This document shows, piece after piece, positions 15,001 to 30,000 of a stretch of DNA of 64,000 nucleotides (position 1 is its first letter; every line of letters starts with the position of its first letter). The notes under the pieces were generated by a model. The model had not been told where the DNA came from. It did not search any database and saw only the letters and a program-made list of their open reading frames with translations. Position numbers and translations under genes: made by a program. Source of the stretch: RFSX01 sp965230215 (GTDB lineage Bacteria; Bacteroidota; Bacteroidia; Chitinophagales; Saprospiraceae). Where the stretch lies: positions 2,170,001 to 2,234,000 of the forward strand of contig CBDDKN010000001.1 of assembly GCA_965230215.1 (NCBI GenBank), in the 5' to 3' direction.

Positions 15001-18000
15001 AACCAGTATCTGTATCAACTACTACATCACCTGGACATGTAATCACTGGATCTTCGTTATCCTCAACTGTCACTAGTTGAGTACATGTGCTAGTATTTCC
15101 CGATGCATCTTCTAACGTATAGGTCACTGTTGTATTTCCTAAACTAAAGATGACTGGAGCGTCATCACTAATATTAACAACACTACAATTATCACTTGTC
15201 GTCGGTGTTCCCAATGCAACACCACTTGCGGTACATAGACCAGCATCTGTATTGACTAACACATCACCTGGACACGTGATCACCGGATCTTCGTTATCCT
15301 CAATAGTTACTAACTGAGTACAAGAACTTGTATTACCACTTGCATCTTCGACAGTATAAGTAACTGTTGTATTGCCTTCATTGAATACAACTGGTGCATC
15401 ATCATTGATACTTGCTACACTACAATTATCACTTGTTGTTGGCGTACCCAATGCAACGCCGCTTGCTGTACATAAGCCCGAATCAGTATTGACAACCACA
15501 TCTGACGGACATGTGATCACTGGATCTTCATTATCCTCAACTGTCACTAACTGAGTACAAGAACTTGTATTGCCACTTGCATCTTCAACTATGTATGTCA
15601 CTGTCGTATTTCCTTCATTGAATACCACAGGCGCATCATTACTTACTGTCGCTACACTGCAATTATCACTTGTCGTTGGTGTACCCAATGCAACTCCACT
15701 TGCAGTACATAAACCAGTATCTGTATCAACTACTACATCACCTGGACATGTAATCACTGGATCTTCGTTATCCTCAACTGTCACTAGTTGAGTACATGTG
15801 CTAGTATTTCCCGATGCATCTTCTAACGTATAGGTCACTGTTGTATTTCCTAAACTAAAGATGACTGGAGCGTCATCACTAATATTAACAACACTACAAT
15901 TATCACTTGTCGTCGGTGTTCCCAATGCAACACCACTTGCGGTACATAGACCAGCATCTGTATTGACTAACACATCACCTGGACACGTGATCACCGGATC
16001 TTCGTTATCCTCAATAGTTACTAACTGAGTACAAGAACTTGTATTACCACTTGCATCTTCGACAGTATAAGTAACTGTTGTATTGCCTTCATTGAATACA
16101 ACTGGTGCATCATCATTGATACTTGCTACACTACAATTATCACTTGTCGTTGGCGTACCCAATGCAACACCGCTTGCTGTACATAAGCCTGCATCCGTAC
16201 TAACTACTACATCAGATGAACATGTGATCACTGGATCTTCATTATCCTCAACTGTTACTAGCTGAGTACATGTGCTTGTATTGCCACTTGCGTCTTCAAC
16301 TGTGTATACAACTGTTGTACTTCCTAAACTAAAGATTGATGGTGCATCATCACTGATACTTGCTACACTACAATTATCACTTGTTGTTGGTGTTCCTAAT
16401 GCAACACCACTTGCTGTACATAAGCCAGTATCTGTATCAACTACAAGATCACCTGGACATGTGATCATTGGATCTTCATTATCAACAACTGTAACTAACT
16501 GAGTACATGTACTTGTATTACCACTTGCATCTTCGACAGTATAAGTCACTGTTGTATTTCCTTCATTGAAAACCGCTGGTGCATCATTACTTACTGTCGC
16601 TACACTACAATTGTCACTTGTTGTTGATGTACCCAATGCAACGCTGCTTGCTGTACACAAACCTGAATCTGTATCAACTACAACATCAACTGGACATGTA
16701 ATCACAGGATCTTCATTATCCTCTACTGTTACCAACTGAGTACAAGAACTTGTATTACCACTTGAATCTTCGACAGTATAAGTCACTGTTGTGCTACCCT
16801 CATTGAATACCGCGGAAGCATCATCACTGATACTTGCTACACTACAATTATCACTTGTTGTTGGTGCTCCTAACACAACACCACTTGCAGTACACATTCC
16901 AGTATCTGGATTTACTACTACATCTGCAGGACATGTGATCACAGGATCTTCATTATCCTCTACTGTTACCAACTGAGTACAAGAACTTGTATTACCACTT
17001 GAATCTTCGACAGTATAAGTCACTGTTGTGCTACCCTCATTGAATACCGCGGAAGCATCATCACTGATACTTGCTACACTACAATTGTCACTTGTTGTTG
17101 GTGCTCCTAATGCAACACCACTTGCTGTACATAAGCCTGTATCTGTATCAACTACAAGATCACCTGGACATGTGATCATTGGATCTTCATTATCAACAAC
17201 TGTAACTAACTGAGTACATGTACTTGTATTACCACTTGCATCTTCGACAGTATAAGTCACTGTTGTATTTCCTTCATTGAAAACCGCTGGTGCATCATTA
17301 CTTACTGTCGCTACACTACAATTGTCACTTGTTGTTGGTGTACCCAATGCAACGCTGCTTGCTGTACACAAACCTGAATCTGTAACAACTACAACATCAA
17401 CTGGACATGTAATCACCGGATCTTCGTTATCATCAACTGTTACCAACTGTGTACAAGAACTTGTATTGCCACTTGCATCTTCGACAGTATAAGTCACTGT
17501 TGTGCTACCCTCATTGAATACCGCGGAAGCATCATTACTGATACTTGCTACACTACAATTATCACTTGTCGTTGGTGTACCCAATGCAACGCCACTTGCT
17601 GTACATAATCCAGCATCCATACTAATTACTACATCAGTTGGACATGTAATCACAGGATCTTCATTATCAACAACTGTCACTAACTGAGTACATGTGCTGG
17701 TATTGCCACTTGCATCTTCAACTGTATATGTCACTGTCGTACCTCCTTCGTTGAAAACAGCTGATGCATCATCACTTAGGTTTGCTACACCACAATTATC
17801 ACTTGTTGTTGGTGTACCCAATGCAACTCCACTTGCTGTACACAATCCTGAATCAGTACTAACTACTACATCAACTGGACATATGATCACCGGATCTTCA
17901 TTATCCTCTACTGTTACTAACTGAGTACATGTGCTCGTATTGCCACTTGCGTCCTCTACTGTATATGTCACAATCGTATTTCCTTCATTGAAAACCGCTG

Positions 18001-21000
18001 GAGCGTCATCACTAATATTTACTACACTACAATTATCACTTGTCGTTGGTGTTCCCAATGCTACACTACTTGCTGTACATAAGCCTGAATCTGTTTCAAC
18101 TATTAAATCAGCAGGACATGTAATCACCGGATCTTCGTTATCCTCTACTGTCACTAGCTGAGTACAAGAACTTGTATTCCCACTTACATCTTCTACTGTA
18201 TATGTTACAGTTGTGCTTCCTTCATTGAATACCGTTGGTGAATCATCACTGACACTTGAAACACTACAGTTATCACTAGTCGTTGGCGCACCTAGTGCAA
18301 CGCCACTTGCTGTACACAATCCTGAATCTGTATTAACTACTACATCAGCTGGACATGTAATAATTGGATCTTCGTTATCCTCAACTGTCACTAACTGAGT
18401 ACAAGAACTTGTATTCCCACTTGCATCTTCTACTATGTAAGTAACTGTTGTATTTCCTTCATTAAATGTAGTTAGTGCATCATCACTAACATTGGCTACA
18501 CTACAATTATCACTTGTCGTTGGTGTTCCTAATGCAACACTACTCGCTGTACACAATCCTGAATCTGTATCAACTACAACATCAGCTGGACATGTGATAA
18601 CTGGATCTTCATTGTCTTGAACTGTTACTAGCTGAGTACAAGAACTTGTGTTACCACTTGCGTCTTCTACTGTGTAAGTAACTGTTGTATTTCCTAAACT
18701 AAAGATGACTGGAGCGTCATCACTAACATTGGCTACACTACAATTATCACTTGTCGTTGGTGTTCCTAATGCAACACCACTTGCTGTACACAATCCTGAA
18801 TCTGTATCAACTACCACATCAGCTGGACACGTGATCACCGGATATTCGTTATCCTCTACTGTCACTAGCTGAGTACAAGAACTTGTGTTACCACTTGCGT
18901 CTACTACTGTATATGTCACAGTTGTATTTCCTTCATTGAATATCGCTGGAGCGTCATCACTAACATTGGCTAAACTACAATTATCACTTGTCGTTGGCGC
19001 ACCCAATACAACTCCACTTGCAGTACACAATCCTGAGTCTGTATCAACTACCACATCACCTGGACATGTGATAATTGGATCTTCATTATCCTCAACTGTC
19101 ACTAGTTGAGTACATGTGCTAGTATTTCCCGATGCATCTTCTAACGTATAGGTCACTGTTGTATTTCCTAAACTAAAGATGACTGGAGCGTCATCACTAA
19201 TATTAACAACACTACAATTATCACTTGTCGTTGGTGTTCCTAATGCAACACCACTTGCTGTACACAATCCTGAATCTGTATCAACTACCACATCACCTGG
19301 ACATGTAACCATTGGATCTTCGTCATCCTCTACTGTTACTAGCTGAGTACATGTGCTGGTGTTACCACTTGCATCTTCTGCTGTATATGTAACTGTTGTA
19401 TTTCCTAAACTAAAGATGACTGGAGCGTCATCACTAATACTTGCTATATTACAATTATCACTTGTCGTTGGCGCACCCAATACAACACCACTTGCAGTAC
19501 ACAATCCTGAATCTGTATCAACTACCACATCACCTGGACATGTGATAATTGGATCTTCATTATCCTCAACTGTCACTAGTTGAGTACATGTGCTAGTATT
19601 TCCCGATGCATCTTCTAACGTATAGGTCACTGTTGTATTTCCTAAACTAAAGATGACTGGAGCGTCATCACTAATATTAACAACACTACAATTATCACTT
19701 GTCACTGGCGTACCCAATGCAACTCCACTTGCGGTACATAGACCAGCATCTGTATTGACTAACACATCACCTGGACACGTGATCACCGGATCTTCGTTGT
19801 CTTCTATTGCCACTAGCTGAGTACAAGAACTTGTGTTACCACTAGCATCTTCTACCGTGTAAGTAACTGTTGTATTTCCTAAATTGAATATCGCTGGTGC
19901 ATCATCACTTACACTTGCAACACTACAATTATCACTTGTCGTTGGTGTTCCTAATGCAACACCACTTGCTGTACACAATCCTGAATCTGTATCAACTACC
20001 ACATCAGCTGGACACGTGATCACCGGATATTCGTTATCCTCTACTGTCACTAGCTGAGTACAAGAACTTGTATTGCTATTTGCATCTTCGACAGTATAAG
20101 TCACTGTTGTGCTACCCTCATTGAATACCGCGGAAGCATCATCACTGATACTTGCAACACTACAATTGTCACTTGTCGTTGGTACTCCTAAGACAACACC
20201 ACTTGCAGTACACAATCCTGAATCTGTATCAACTACCACATCACCTGGACATGTGATAATTGGATCTTCATTATCCTCAACTGTCACTAGTTGAGTACAT
20301 GTGCTAGTATTTCCCGATGCATCTTCTAACGTATAGGTCACTGTTGTATTTCCTAAACTAAAGATGACTGGAGCGTCATCACTAATATTAACAACACTAC
20401 AATTATCACTTGTCGTCGGTGTTCCCAATGCAACACCACTTGCGGTACATAGACCAGCATCTGTATTGACTAACACATCACCTGGACACGTGATCACCGG
20501 ATCTTCATTATCCTCTACTGTTACCAACTGAGTACAAGAACTTGTATTGCCACTTGCGTCTTCAACCGTGTAAATAACAGTTGTATTTCCTAAACTAAAG
20601 ATGGATGGAGCATCATCACTAACATTGGCAACACTACAATTGTCACTTGTCGTTGGAGTACCTAATGCAATACCACTTGCAGTACACAATCCAGCATCTG
20701 TATTGACTACCACATCTGATGGACATGTAATCACCGGATCTTCATTATCCTCAACAGTTACTAACTGTGTACAAGAACTTGTATTACCACTTGCATCCTC
20801 TACTGTATATGTTACAGTTGTATTTCCTTCATTGTATGTAGTTGGCGCATCATCACTGATATTATCAACACTACAATTATCACTTGTCGTTGGAGTACCT
20901 AGTGCAACACCGCTTGCAGTACATAAGCCAGTATCTGTATCAACTACAAGATCAGATGGACATGTGATCACTGGATCTTCATTATCATTTACTGTTACTA

Positions 21001-24000
21001 ACTGTGTACAAGAACTTGTATTACCACTTGCATCCTCTACTGTGTATGTTACAGTTGTATTTCCTAAACTAAAGATGGCTGGTGCGTCATCACTGATAGT
21101 CGCAACACTACAATTATCACTTGTCGTTGGTGTACCCAATGTAACGCTGCTTGCTGTACACAAGCCAGCATCCGTACTAACTACTACATCTGTTGGACAT
21201 GTAATAACTGGATCTTCATTATCCTCAACAGTTACTAACTGTGTACAAGAACTTGTATTACCACTTGCATCCTCTACTGTATATGTCACTGTCGTATTTC
21301 CTTCATTGAATGTAGTTGGTGCATCATCATTGATATTATCAACACTACAATTATCACTTGTCGTTGGTGTACCTAATGCTACAGCACTTGCTGTACACAA
21401 GCCAGCATCCGTACTAACTACTACATCTGTTGGACATGTAATAACTGGATCTTCATTGTCATCTACTGTTACTAACTGAGTACAAGAACTTGTATTTCCA
21501 CTTGCATCTTCGACCGTGTAAGTAACTGTTGTGTTTCCTAAACTAAAGATGGATGGAGCATCATCACTAACATTGGTAACACTACAATTGTCACTTGTCG
21601 TTGGTGTTCCTAAGACAACTCCACTTGCTGTACATAAGCCTGTATCTGTACTAACTACCACATCAGATGAACATGTGATCACTGGATCTTCGTTATCCTC
21701 AACAGTTACTAACTGTGTACAAGAACTTGTATTGCCACTTGCGTCTTCAACTGTATATGTTACTGTTGTATTTCCTTCATTGAATACCACTGGTGCATCA
21801 TCAATGACACTTGCAACACTACAATTATCACTTGTCACTGGCGTACCCAATGCAACTCCACTTGCAGTACACAATCCAGCATCTGTATTGACTACCACAT
21901 CTGATGGACATGTAATCACCGGATCTTCATTATCCTCAACAGTTACTAACTGTGTACAAGAACTTGTATTACCACTTGCATCCTCTACTGTATATGTTAC
22001 AGTTGTATTTCCTATACTAAAAGTTGATGGAGAATCATCACTGATACTTGATATACTACAATTATCACTTGTTGTTGGTGTACCCAATGCAACACTACTC
22101 GCTGTACACAATCCAGTATCTGTATTGACTACCACATCTGATGAACATGTAATCACCGGATCTTCGTTATCCTCAACTGTCACTATCTGAGTACATGTGC
22201 TTGTATTGCCACTTGCATCTTCGACTATGTATGTCACTGTCGTATTTCCTTCATTGAATACTAATGGTGCGCCATCACTAATACTTGCAATACTACAATT
22301 ATCACTTGTCGTTGGTGCTCCTAAGACAACTCCACTTGCAGTACACAAGCCTGTATCTGTATCAACTACTACATTAACTGGACATGTGATCACTGGATCT
22401 TCGTTATCCTCTACTGTTACCATCTGAGCACAAGTGCTTGTATTGCCACTTGCATCTTCGACTGTATATGTCACAGTTGTATTTCCTAAACTAAAATTGG
22501 TCGAAGCGTCATCACTAACATTAGCAATACTACAATTATCACTTGTCGTTGGTGTTCCCAATGCAACGCCGCTTGCTGTACACAATCCTGTATCTGTATC
22601 AACTACTACATTAACTGGACATGTGATCACTGGATCTTCATTATCCTCAACAGTTACTAACTGTGTACAAGTGCTTGTATTGCCACTTGCGTCTTCGACT
22701 ATATATGTCACTGTCGTGTTTCCTAAACTAAAGATGGTTGGTGCGTCATCACTAGTAGTCACTGCACTACAGTTATCACTTGTTGTTGGTGTACCTAGTG
22801 CAACTCCACTTGCTGTACACAAGCCTGCATCCGTTCCAACTACTACATCAACTGGACATATGATCACCGGATCTTCGTTATCCTCAACTGTTACTAACTG
22901 TGTACAAGAACTTGTATTACCACTTGCATCTTCGACTATGTATGTCACTGTCGTATTTCCTTCATTGAATACAGATAGAGCGTCATCACTGATATTATCA
23001 ACACTACAATTATCACTTGTCGTTGGCGTACCTAGTGCAACACCGCTTGCAGTACATAAGCCAGTATCTGTATCAACTACAAGATCAGATGGACATGTGA
23101 TCACTGGATCTTCATTATCATTTACTGTTACTAACTGTGTACAAGAACTTGTATTACCACTTGCATCCTCTACTGTATATGTTACAGTTGTATTTCCTAT
23201 ACTAAAGATGGCTGGTGCGTCATCACTGATAGTCGCAACACTACAATTATCACTTGTCGTTGGTGTGCCCAATGCAACACTACTCGCTGTACATAAGCCA
23301 GCATCCGTACTAACTACTACATCAACTGGGCATATGATCACCGGATCTTCATTATCATCTACTGTTACTAACTGAGTACAAGAACTTGTATTGCCACTTG
23401 CATCTTCGACTATGTATGACACTGTCGTATTTCCTTCATTGAAAACCGCTGGAGCGTCATCACTAATACTTGCTATACTACAATTATCACTTGTCGTTGG
23501 TGCTCCTAAGACAACTCCACTTGCAGTACACAAGCCTGCATCCGTTTCAACTACAACATCAGATGGACATATGATCACCGGATCTTCGTTATCCTCAACT
23601 GTTACTAACTGTGTACAAGAACTTGTATTACCACTTGCATCTTCGACTATGTATGTCACTGTCGTATTTCCTTCATTGAATACAGATAGAGCGTCATCAC
23701 TGATATTATCAACACTACAATTATCACTTGTCGTTGGCGTACCTAGTGCAACACCGCTTGCAGTACATAAGCCAGTATCTGTATCAACTACAAGATCAGA
23801 TGGACATGTGATCACTGGATCTTCATTATCATTTACTGTTACTAACTGTGTACAAGAACTTGTATTACCACTTGCATCCTCTACTGTATATGTTACAGTT
23901 GTATTTCCTATACTAAAGATGGCTGGTGCGTCATCACTGATAGTCGCAACACTACAATTATCACTTGTCGTTGGTGTGCCCAATGCAACACTACTCGCTG

Positions 24001-27000
24001 TACATAAGCCAGCATCCGTACTAACTACTACATCAACTGGGCATATGATCACCGGATCTTCATTATCATCTACTGTTACTAACTGAGTACAAGAACTTGT
24101 ATTGCCACTTGCATCTTCGACTATGTATGACACTGTCGTATTTCCTTCATTGAAAACCGCTGGAGCGTCATCACTAATACTTGCTATACTACAATTATCA
24201 CTTGTCGTTGGTGCTCCTAAGACAACTCCACTTGCAGTACACAAGCCTGCATCCGTTTCAACTACAACATCAGATGGGCATGTGATCACTGGATCTTCAT
24301 TATCCTCAACTGTTACTAGCTGAGTACATGAACTTGTATTGCCACTTGCATCTTCTACTGTATATGTTACAGCAGTATTTCCTTCATTGAATACTAATGG
24401 TGCGTCATCACTGATATTAACAACACTACAATTATCACTTGTCACTGGCGTACCCAATGCAACACCGTTTGTTGTACATAAGCCTGCATCCGTACTAGCT
24501 ACTACATCAGATGAACATGTGATCACTGGATCTTCATTATCCTCAACAGTCACCAACTGCATGCAAATACTTGTATTGCCACTTGCATCTTCTACCGTGT
24601 AGGTCACAGTTGTTATTCCTTCATTGAATACTAATGGTGCATCATCAATAATACTTGCAACACTGCAATTATCACTTGTTGTTGGTGTACCTAATGCAAT
24701 GCCGCTTGCAGTACACAATCCAGCATCTGTATCAACTACTACATCACCTGGACATGTGATTACTGGGTCTTCATTATCATCTACTGTTACCAACTGAGTA
24801 CATGAACTTGTATTGCCAATTGCATCTTCGACAGTATAAGTCACAGTTGTACTTCCTTCATTGAAAACCGCTGGTGCATCATCACTAATAGTCACTGCAC
24901 TACAGTTATCACTTGTCGTTGGTGTTCCCAATGCGACTCCACTTGCTGTACATAAGCCAGCATCTGTATCAACTACTATATCCGAAGGACATGTGATCAC
25001 CGGATCTTCATTATCCTCAACTGTCACTAACTGAGTACATGTGCTTGTATTGCCACTTGCATCTTCGACCGTATATGTTACTGTTGTATTTCCTAAACTA
25101 AAGATGGCTGGTGCATCATCACTTACACTTACAACACTACAATTATCACTTGTTGTCGGTGTTCCTAATGCAACGCCGCTTGCTGCACATAAGCCAGTAT
25201 CTGTATCAACTACTACATCACCTGGGCATGTAATAATTGGATCTTCATTATCCTCCACTGTCACTAACTGAGTACATGTGCTTGTATTGCCACTTGCATC
25301 TTCGACCGTGTAAGTCACTGTCGTATTTCCTTCATTGAATACCGATGGTGCATCATCACTAATACTTGCTACATTGCAATTATCACTTGTCGTTGGTGTA
25401 CCTAATGCAACGCCGCTTGCTGTACACAAGCCTGCATCCGTTCCAACTACTACATCAACTGGACATATGATCACTGGATCTTCGTTATCCTCAACTGTTA
25501 CTAGCTGAGTACAAGAACTAGTATTGCCACTTGCATCCTCAACTGTATATGTTACAGTTGTGCTTCCTTCATTGAATACCGCTGGAACATCATCACTGAT
25601 ATTATCAACACTACAATTATCACTTGTCATTGGTGTGCCCAATGCAACACCGCTTGCTGTACACAATCCTGAATCTGTATCAACAACCACATCACCTGGA
25701 CATGTGATTACCGGATCTTCATTATCCTCTACTGTCACTAACTGAGTACAAGAACTTGTATTACCACTTGCATCTTCTACTATGTATGTCACTGTCGTAT
25801 TTCCTAAACTAAAGATGGCTGGTGCATCATCACTGATACTTGCTACACTACAATTATCACTTGTCGTTGGCGTACCCAATGCAATACCGCTTGCTGTACA
25901 TAAGCCAGTATCTGTATCAACTACTACATCACCTGGACATGTGATCACTGGATCTATGCCATCTTCTACAGTCACTACTTGAGTACAAGAACTTATATTA
26001 CCACTTGCATCTTCTACTGTATATGTCACAGTAGTATTTCCTTCATTGAATACTAATGGTGCGTCATCACTAATACTTGCTATACTACAATTATCACTTG
26101 TTGTTGGTGTACCCAATGCAACACTACTCGCTGTACACAATCCAGTATCTGTATTGACTACTACATTAACTGGACATGTGATCACTGGATCTTCATTATC
26201 CTCAACAGTTACTAACTGTGTACAAGAACTTGTATTGCCACTTGCATCTTCTACTGTATATGTTACTATTGTATTTCCTTCATTGAATACCACTGGTGCA
26301 TCATCAATGACACTTGCAACACTACAATTATCACTTGTCGTTGGCGTACCCAATGCAACGCCACTTGCTGTACATAGACCAGCATCCGTATTGAATACAA
26401 CATCTCCTGGACACGTGATCACCGGATCTTCATTGTCTTCTACTGTTACTACTTGAGTACAAGAACTAGCATTGCCACTTGCATCTTCTACTGTATATGT
26501 CACTGTTGTAACTCCCTCATTGAATACCGCTGGAGCGTCATCACTAATACTTGCTATACTACAATTATCACTTGTCGTTGGTGCTCCTAAGACAACTCCA
26601 CTTGCAGTACATAAGCCTGCATCCGTACTAACTACAACATCAGATGGGCATGTGATCACTGGATCTTCGTTATCCTCAACTGTTACTAGCTGAGTACATG
26701 AACTTGTATTGCCACTTCCATCTTCAACTGTATAAGTCACTGTCGTGATACCCTCATTGAATACCACTGGTGCATCATCACTAATAGTCGCTACACTACA
26801 ATTATCACTTGTTGTAGGTGTACCCAATGCAACTCCACTTGCAGTACACAAGCCAGCATCTGTATCTACTACTACATCAACAGGACATGTAATAACTGGA
26901 TCTTCGTTATCCTCTACTATTACTATCTGAGTACATGTGCTTGTATTGCCACTTGCATCTTCTACTGTATATGTTACTGTAGTATTTCCTTCATTGAATA

Positions 27001-30000
27001 CACCTGGTGCGTCATCACTGATATTAACAACACTACAATTATCACTTGTCACTGGCGTACCCAATGCAACTCCACTTGCAGTACACAATCCAGCATCCGT
27101 ACTAACTACAAGATCAGATGGACATGTGATCACTGGATCTTCATTATCCTCAACTGTTACTAACTGAGTACAAGAACTTGTATTGCCACTTGCATCTTCT
27201 ACTGTATATGTTACTGTTGTATTTCCTTCATTGAATACCACTGGTGCATCATCAATGACACTTGCAACACTACAATTATCACTTGTCACTGGCGTACCCA
27301 ATGCAACTCCACTTGCTGTACACAATCCTGCATCCGTACTAACTACAACATAAGATGAACATGTGATCACTGGATCTTCGTTATCCTCAACTGTCACTAA
27401 CTGTGTACAAGTGCTCGTATTTCCACTTGCATCTTCGACCGTGTAAGTAACTGTTGTGTTTCCTAAACTAAAGATGGATGGAGCATCATCACTAACATTG
27501 GTAACACTACAATTGTCACTTGTCACTGGCGTACCCAATGCAACTCCACTTGCTGAACACAATCCAGCATCTGTATTGACTACCACATCTGATGGACATG
27601 TGATCACCGGATCTTCGTTATCCTCTACTGTTACTATCTGAGTACATATGCTTGTATTGCCACTTGCATCTTCGACAGTATAAGTCACAGTAGTATTTCC
27701 TTCATTGAAAACCACTGGTGCATCATCAATAATACTTGCTATACTACAATTATCACTTGTCGTTGGCGTATCCAATGCAACACTACTCGCTGTACATAAG
27801 CCAGCATCCGTACTAACTACTACATCAGATGAACATGTGATCACTGGATCTTCGTTATCCTCAACTGTTACTAACTGTGTACATGTGCTTGTATTGCCAC
27901 TTGCATCTTCTACTGTATATGTCACAGTTGTATTTCCTATACTAAAAGTTGATGGAGAATCATCACTGATACTTGCTACACTACAGTTATCACTTGTCGT
28001 TGGTGTTCCCAATGCAACACCACTTGCAGTACACAATCCAGCATCTGTATTTACTACCACATCAGCTGGACATGTGATCATTGGATCTTCGTTATCCTGA
28101 ACTGTAACTAGCTGAGTACAAGAACTAGTATTGCCACTTGCGTCTTCTACTGTATATGTTACAGTTGTATTTCCTTCATTGAATATCGCTGGAGCGTCAT
28201 CACTTACATTTGCTATGCTACAATTATCACTTGTCGTTGGTGTTCCTAATGCAACGCCGCTTGCTGTACATAATCCTGAATCTGTATCAACTACCACATC
28301 AGCTGGACATATAATAATTGGATCTTCATTATCTTCAACTGTCACTAACTGAGTACATGTGTTAATATTTCCTGATGCATCTACTACCATGTAGGTCACT
28401 GTTGTATTTCCTTCATTGAATATCCCTGGAGCATCATCATTGATACTTGCAACACTACAATTATCACTTGTTGTTGGTGTTCCTAGTACAACACCACTTG
28501 CTGTACATAATCCTGAATCTGTATCAACTACCACATCAGAAGGACATGTAATCATTGGATCTTCATTATCCTCAACTGTCACTTGCTGAGTACAAGAACT
28601 TGTGTTACCACTTGCATCTTCTACTGTATAGGTCACAGTTGTATTTCCTAAACTAAAGATGGCCGGAGCGTCATCACTAACATTAGCAACACTGCAATTA
28701 TCACTTGTCGTCGGTGTTCCCAATGCAACTCCACTTGCTGTACACAATCCAGCATCTGTATTTACTACCACATCAGCTGGACACGTTATCACCGGATCTT
28801 CGTTGTCTTGAACTGTTACTAGTTGAGTACATGTACTCGTATTTCCACTTGCATCTTCTACTGTGTAAGTAACTGTTGTATTTCCTTCATTGAATATTGC
28901 CGGAGCGTCATCACTAACATTGGCAACACTACAATTATCACTTGTTATTGGTACTCCTAATGCAACGCCGCTTGCTGTACACAATCCTGAATCTGTATCA
29001 ACTACAACATCAGCTGGACACGTTATCACCGGATCTTCGTTGTCTTGAACTGTTACTAGTTGAGTACATGTACTCGTATTTCCACTTGCATCTTCTACTG
29101 TGTAAGTAACTGTTGTATTTCCTTCATTGAATACTACTGGTGAATCATCACTTACATTTGCTATGCTACAATTATCACTTGTTGTTGGTGTTCCTAATGC
29201 AACACTACTTGCTGTACACAATCCAGTATCTGTATCAACTACCACATCACCTGGACATATGATCACTGGATCTTCATTGTCTTCTACTGTCACTAGCAGA
29301 GTACATGTACTTGAATTTCCACTTGCATCTTCTACTGTATAAGTAACTGTTGTATTTCCTAAACTAAAGATGGCTGGAGCGTCACCACTAATATTAGCAA
29401 CACTGCAATTATCACTTGTCGTTGGTGTTCCTAATGCAACACTACTTGCTGTACATAAGCTAGTATCTGTATCAACTACAACATCACCTGGACATATGAT
29501 CATTGGATCTTCGTTGTCTTCTACTGTTACTAGTTGAGTACATGTACTTGTATTACCACTTACATCTTCTACTATATATGTTATTGTTGTGCTTCCTTCA
29601 TTGAATATCGCTGGAGCGTCATCACTGATACTTGCTACACTACAATTATCTCTTGTTGTTGGTACTCCTAATGCAACTCCAACTGCAGTACACAATCCAG
29701 TATCTGTATTTACTACTACATCAGCTGGACATGTAATCACCGGATCTTCGTTGTCTTGAACTGTTACTAGCTGAGTACAAGAACTTGTATTGCCACTTGC
29801 GTCTACTACAGTATATGTTACAGTTGTACTTCCTTCATTGAATATCACTGGTGCATCATCACTAACATTGGCAACACTACAATTATCACTTGTTGTTGGT
29901 ACTCCTAATGCAACTCCACTTGCAGTACACAATCCAGTATCTGTGTCAACTACTACATCAGCTGGACATGTAATTACTGGATCTTCATTATCATCAACTG

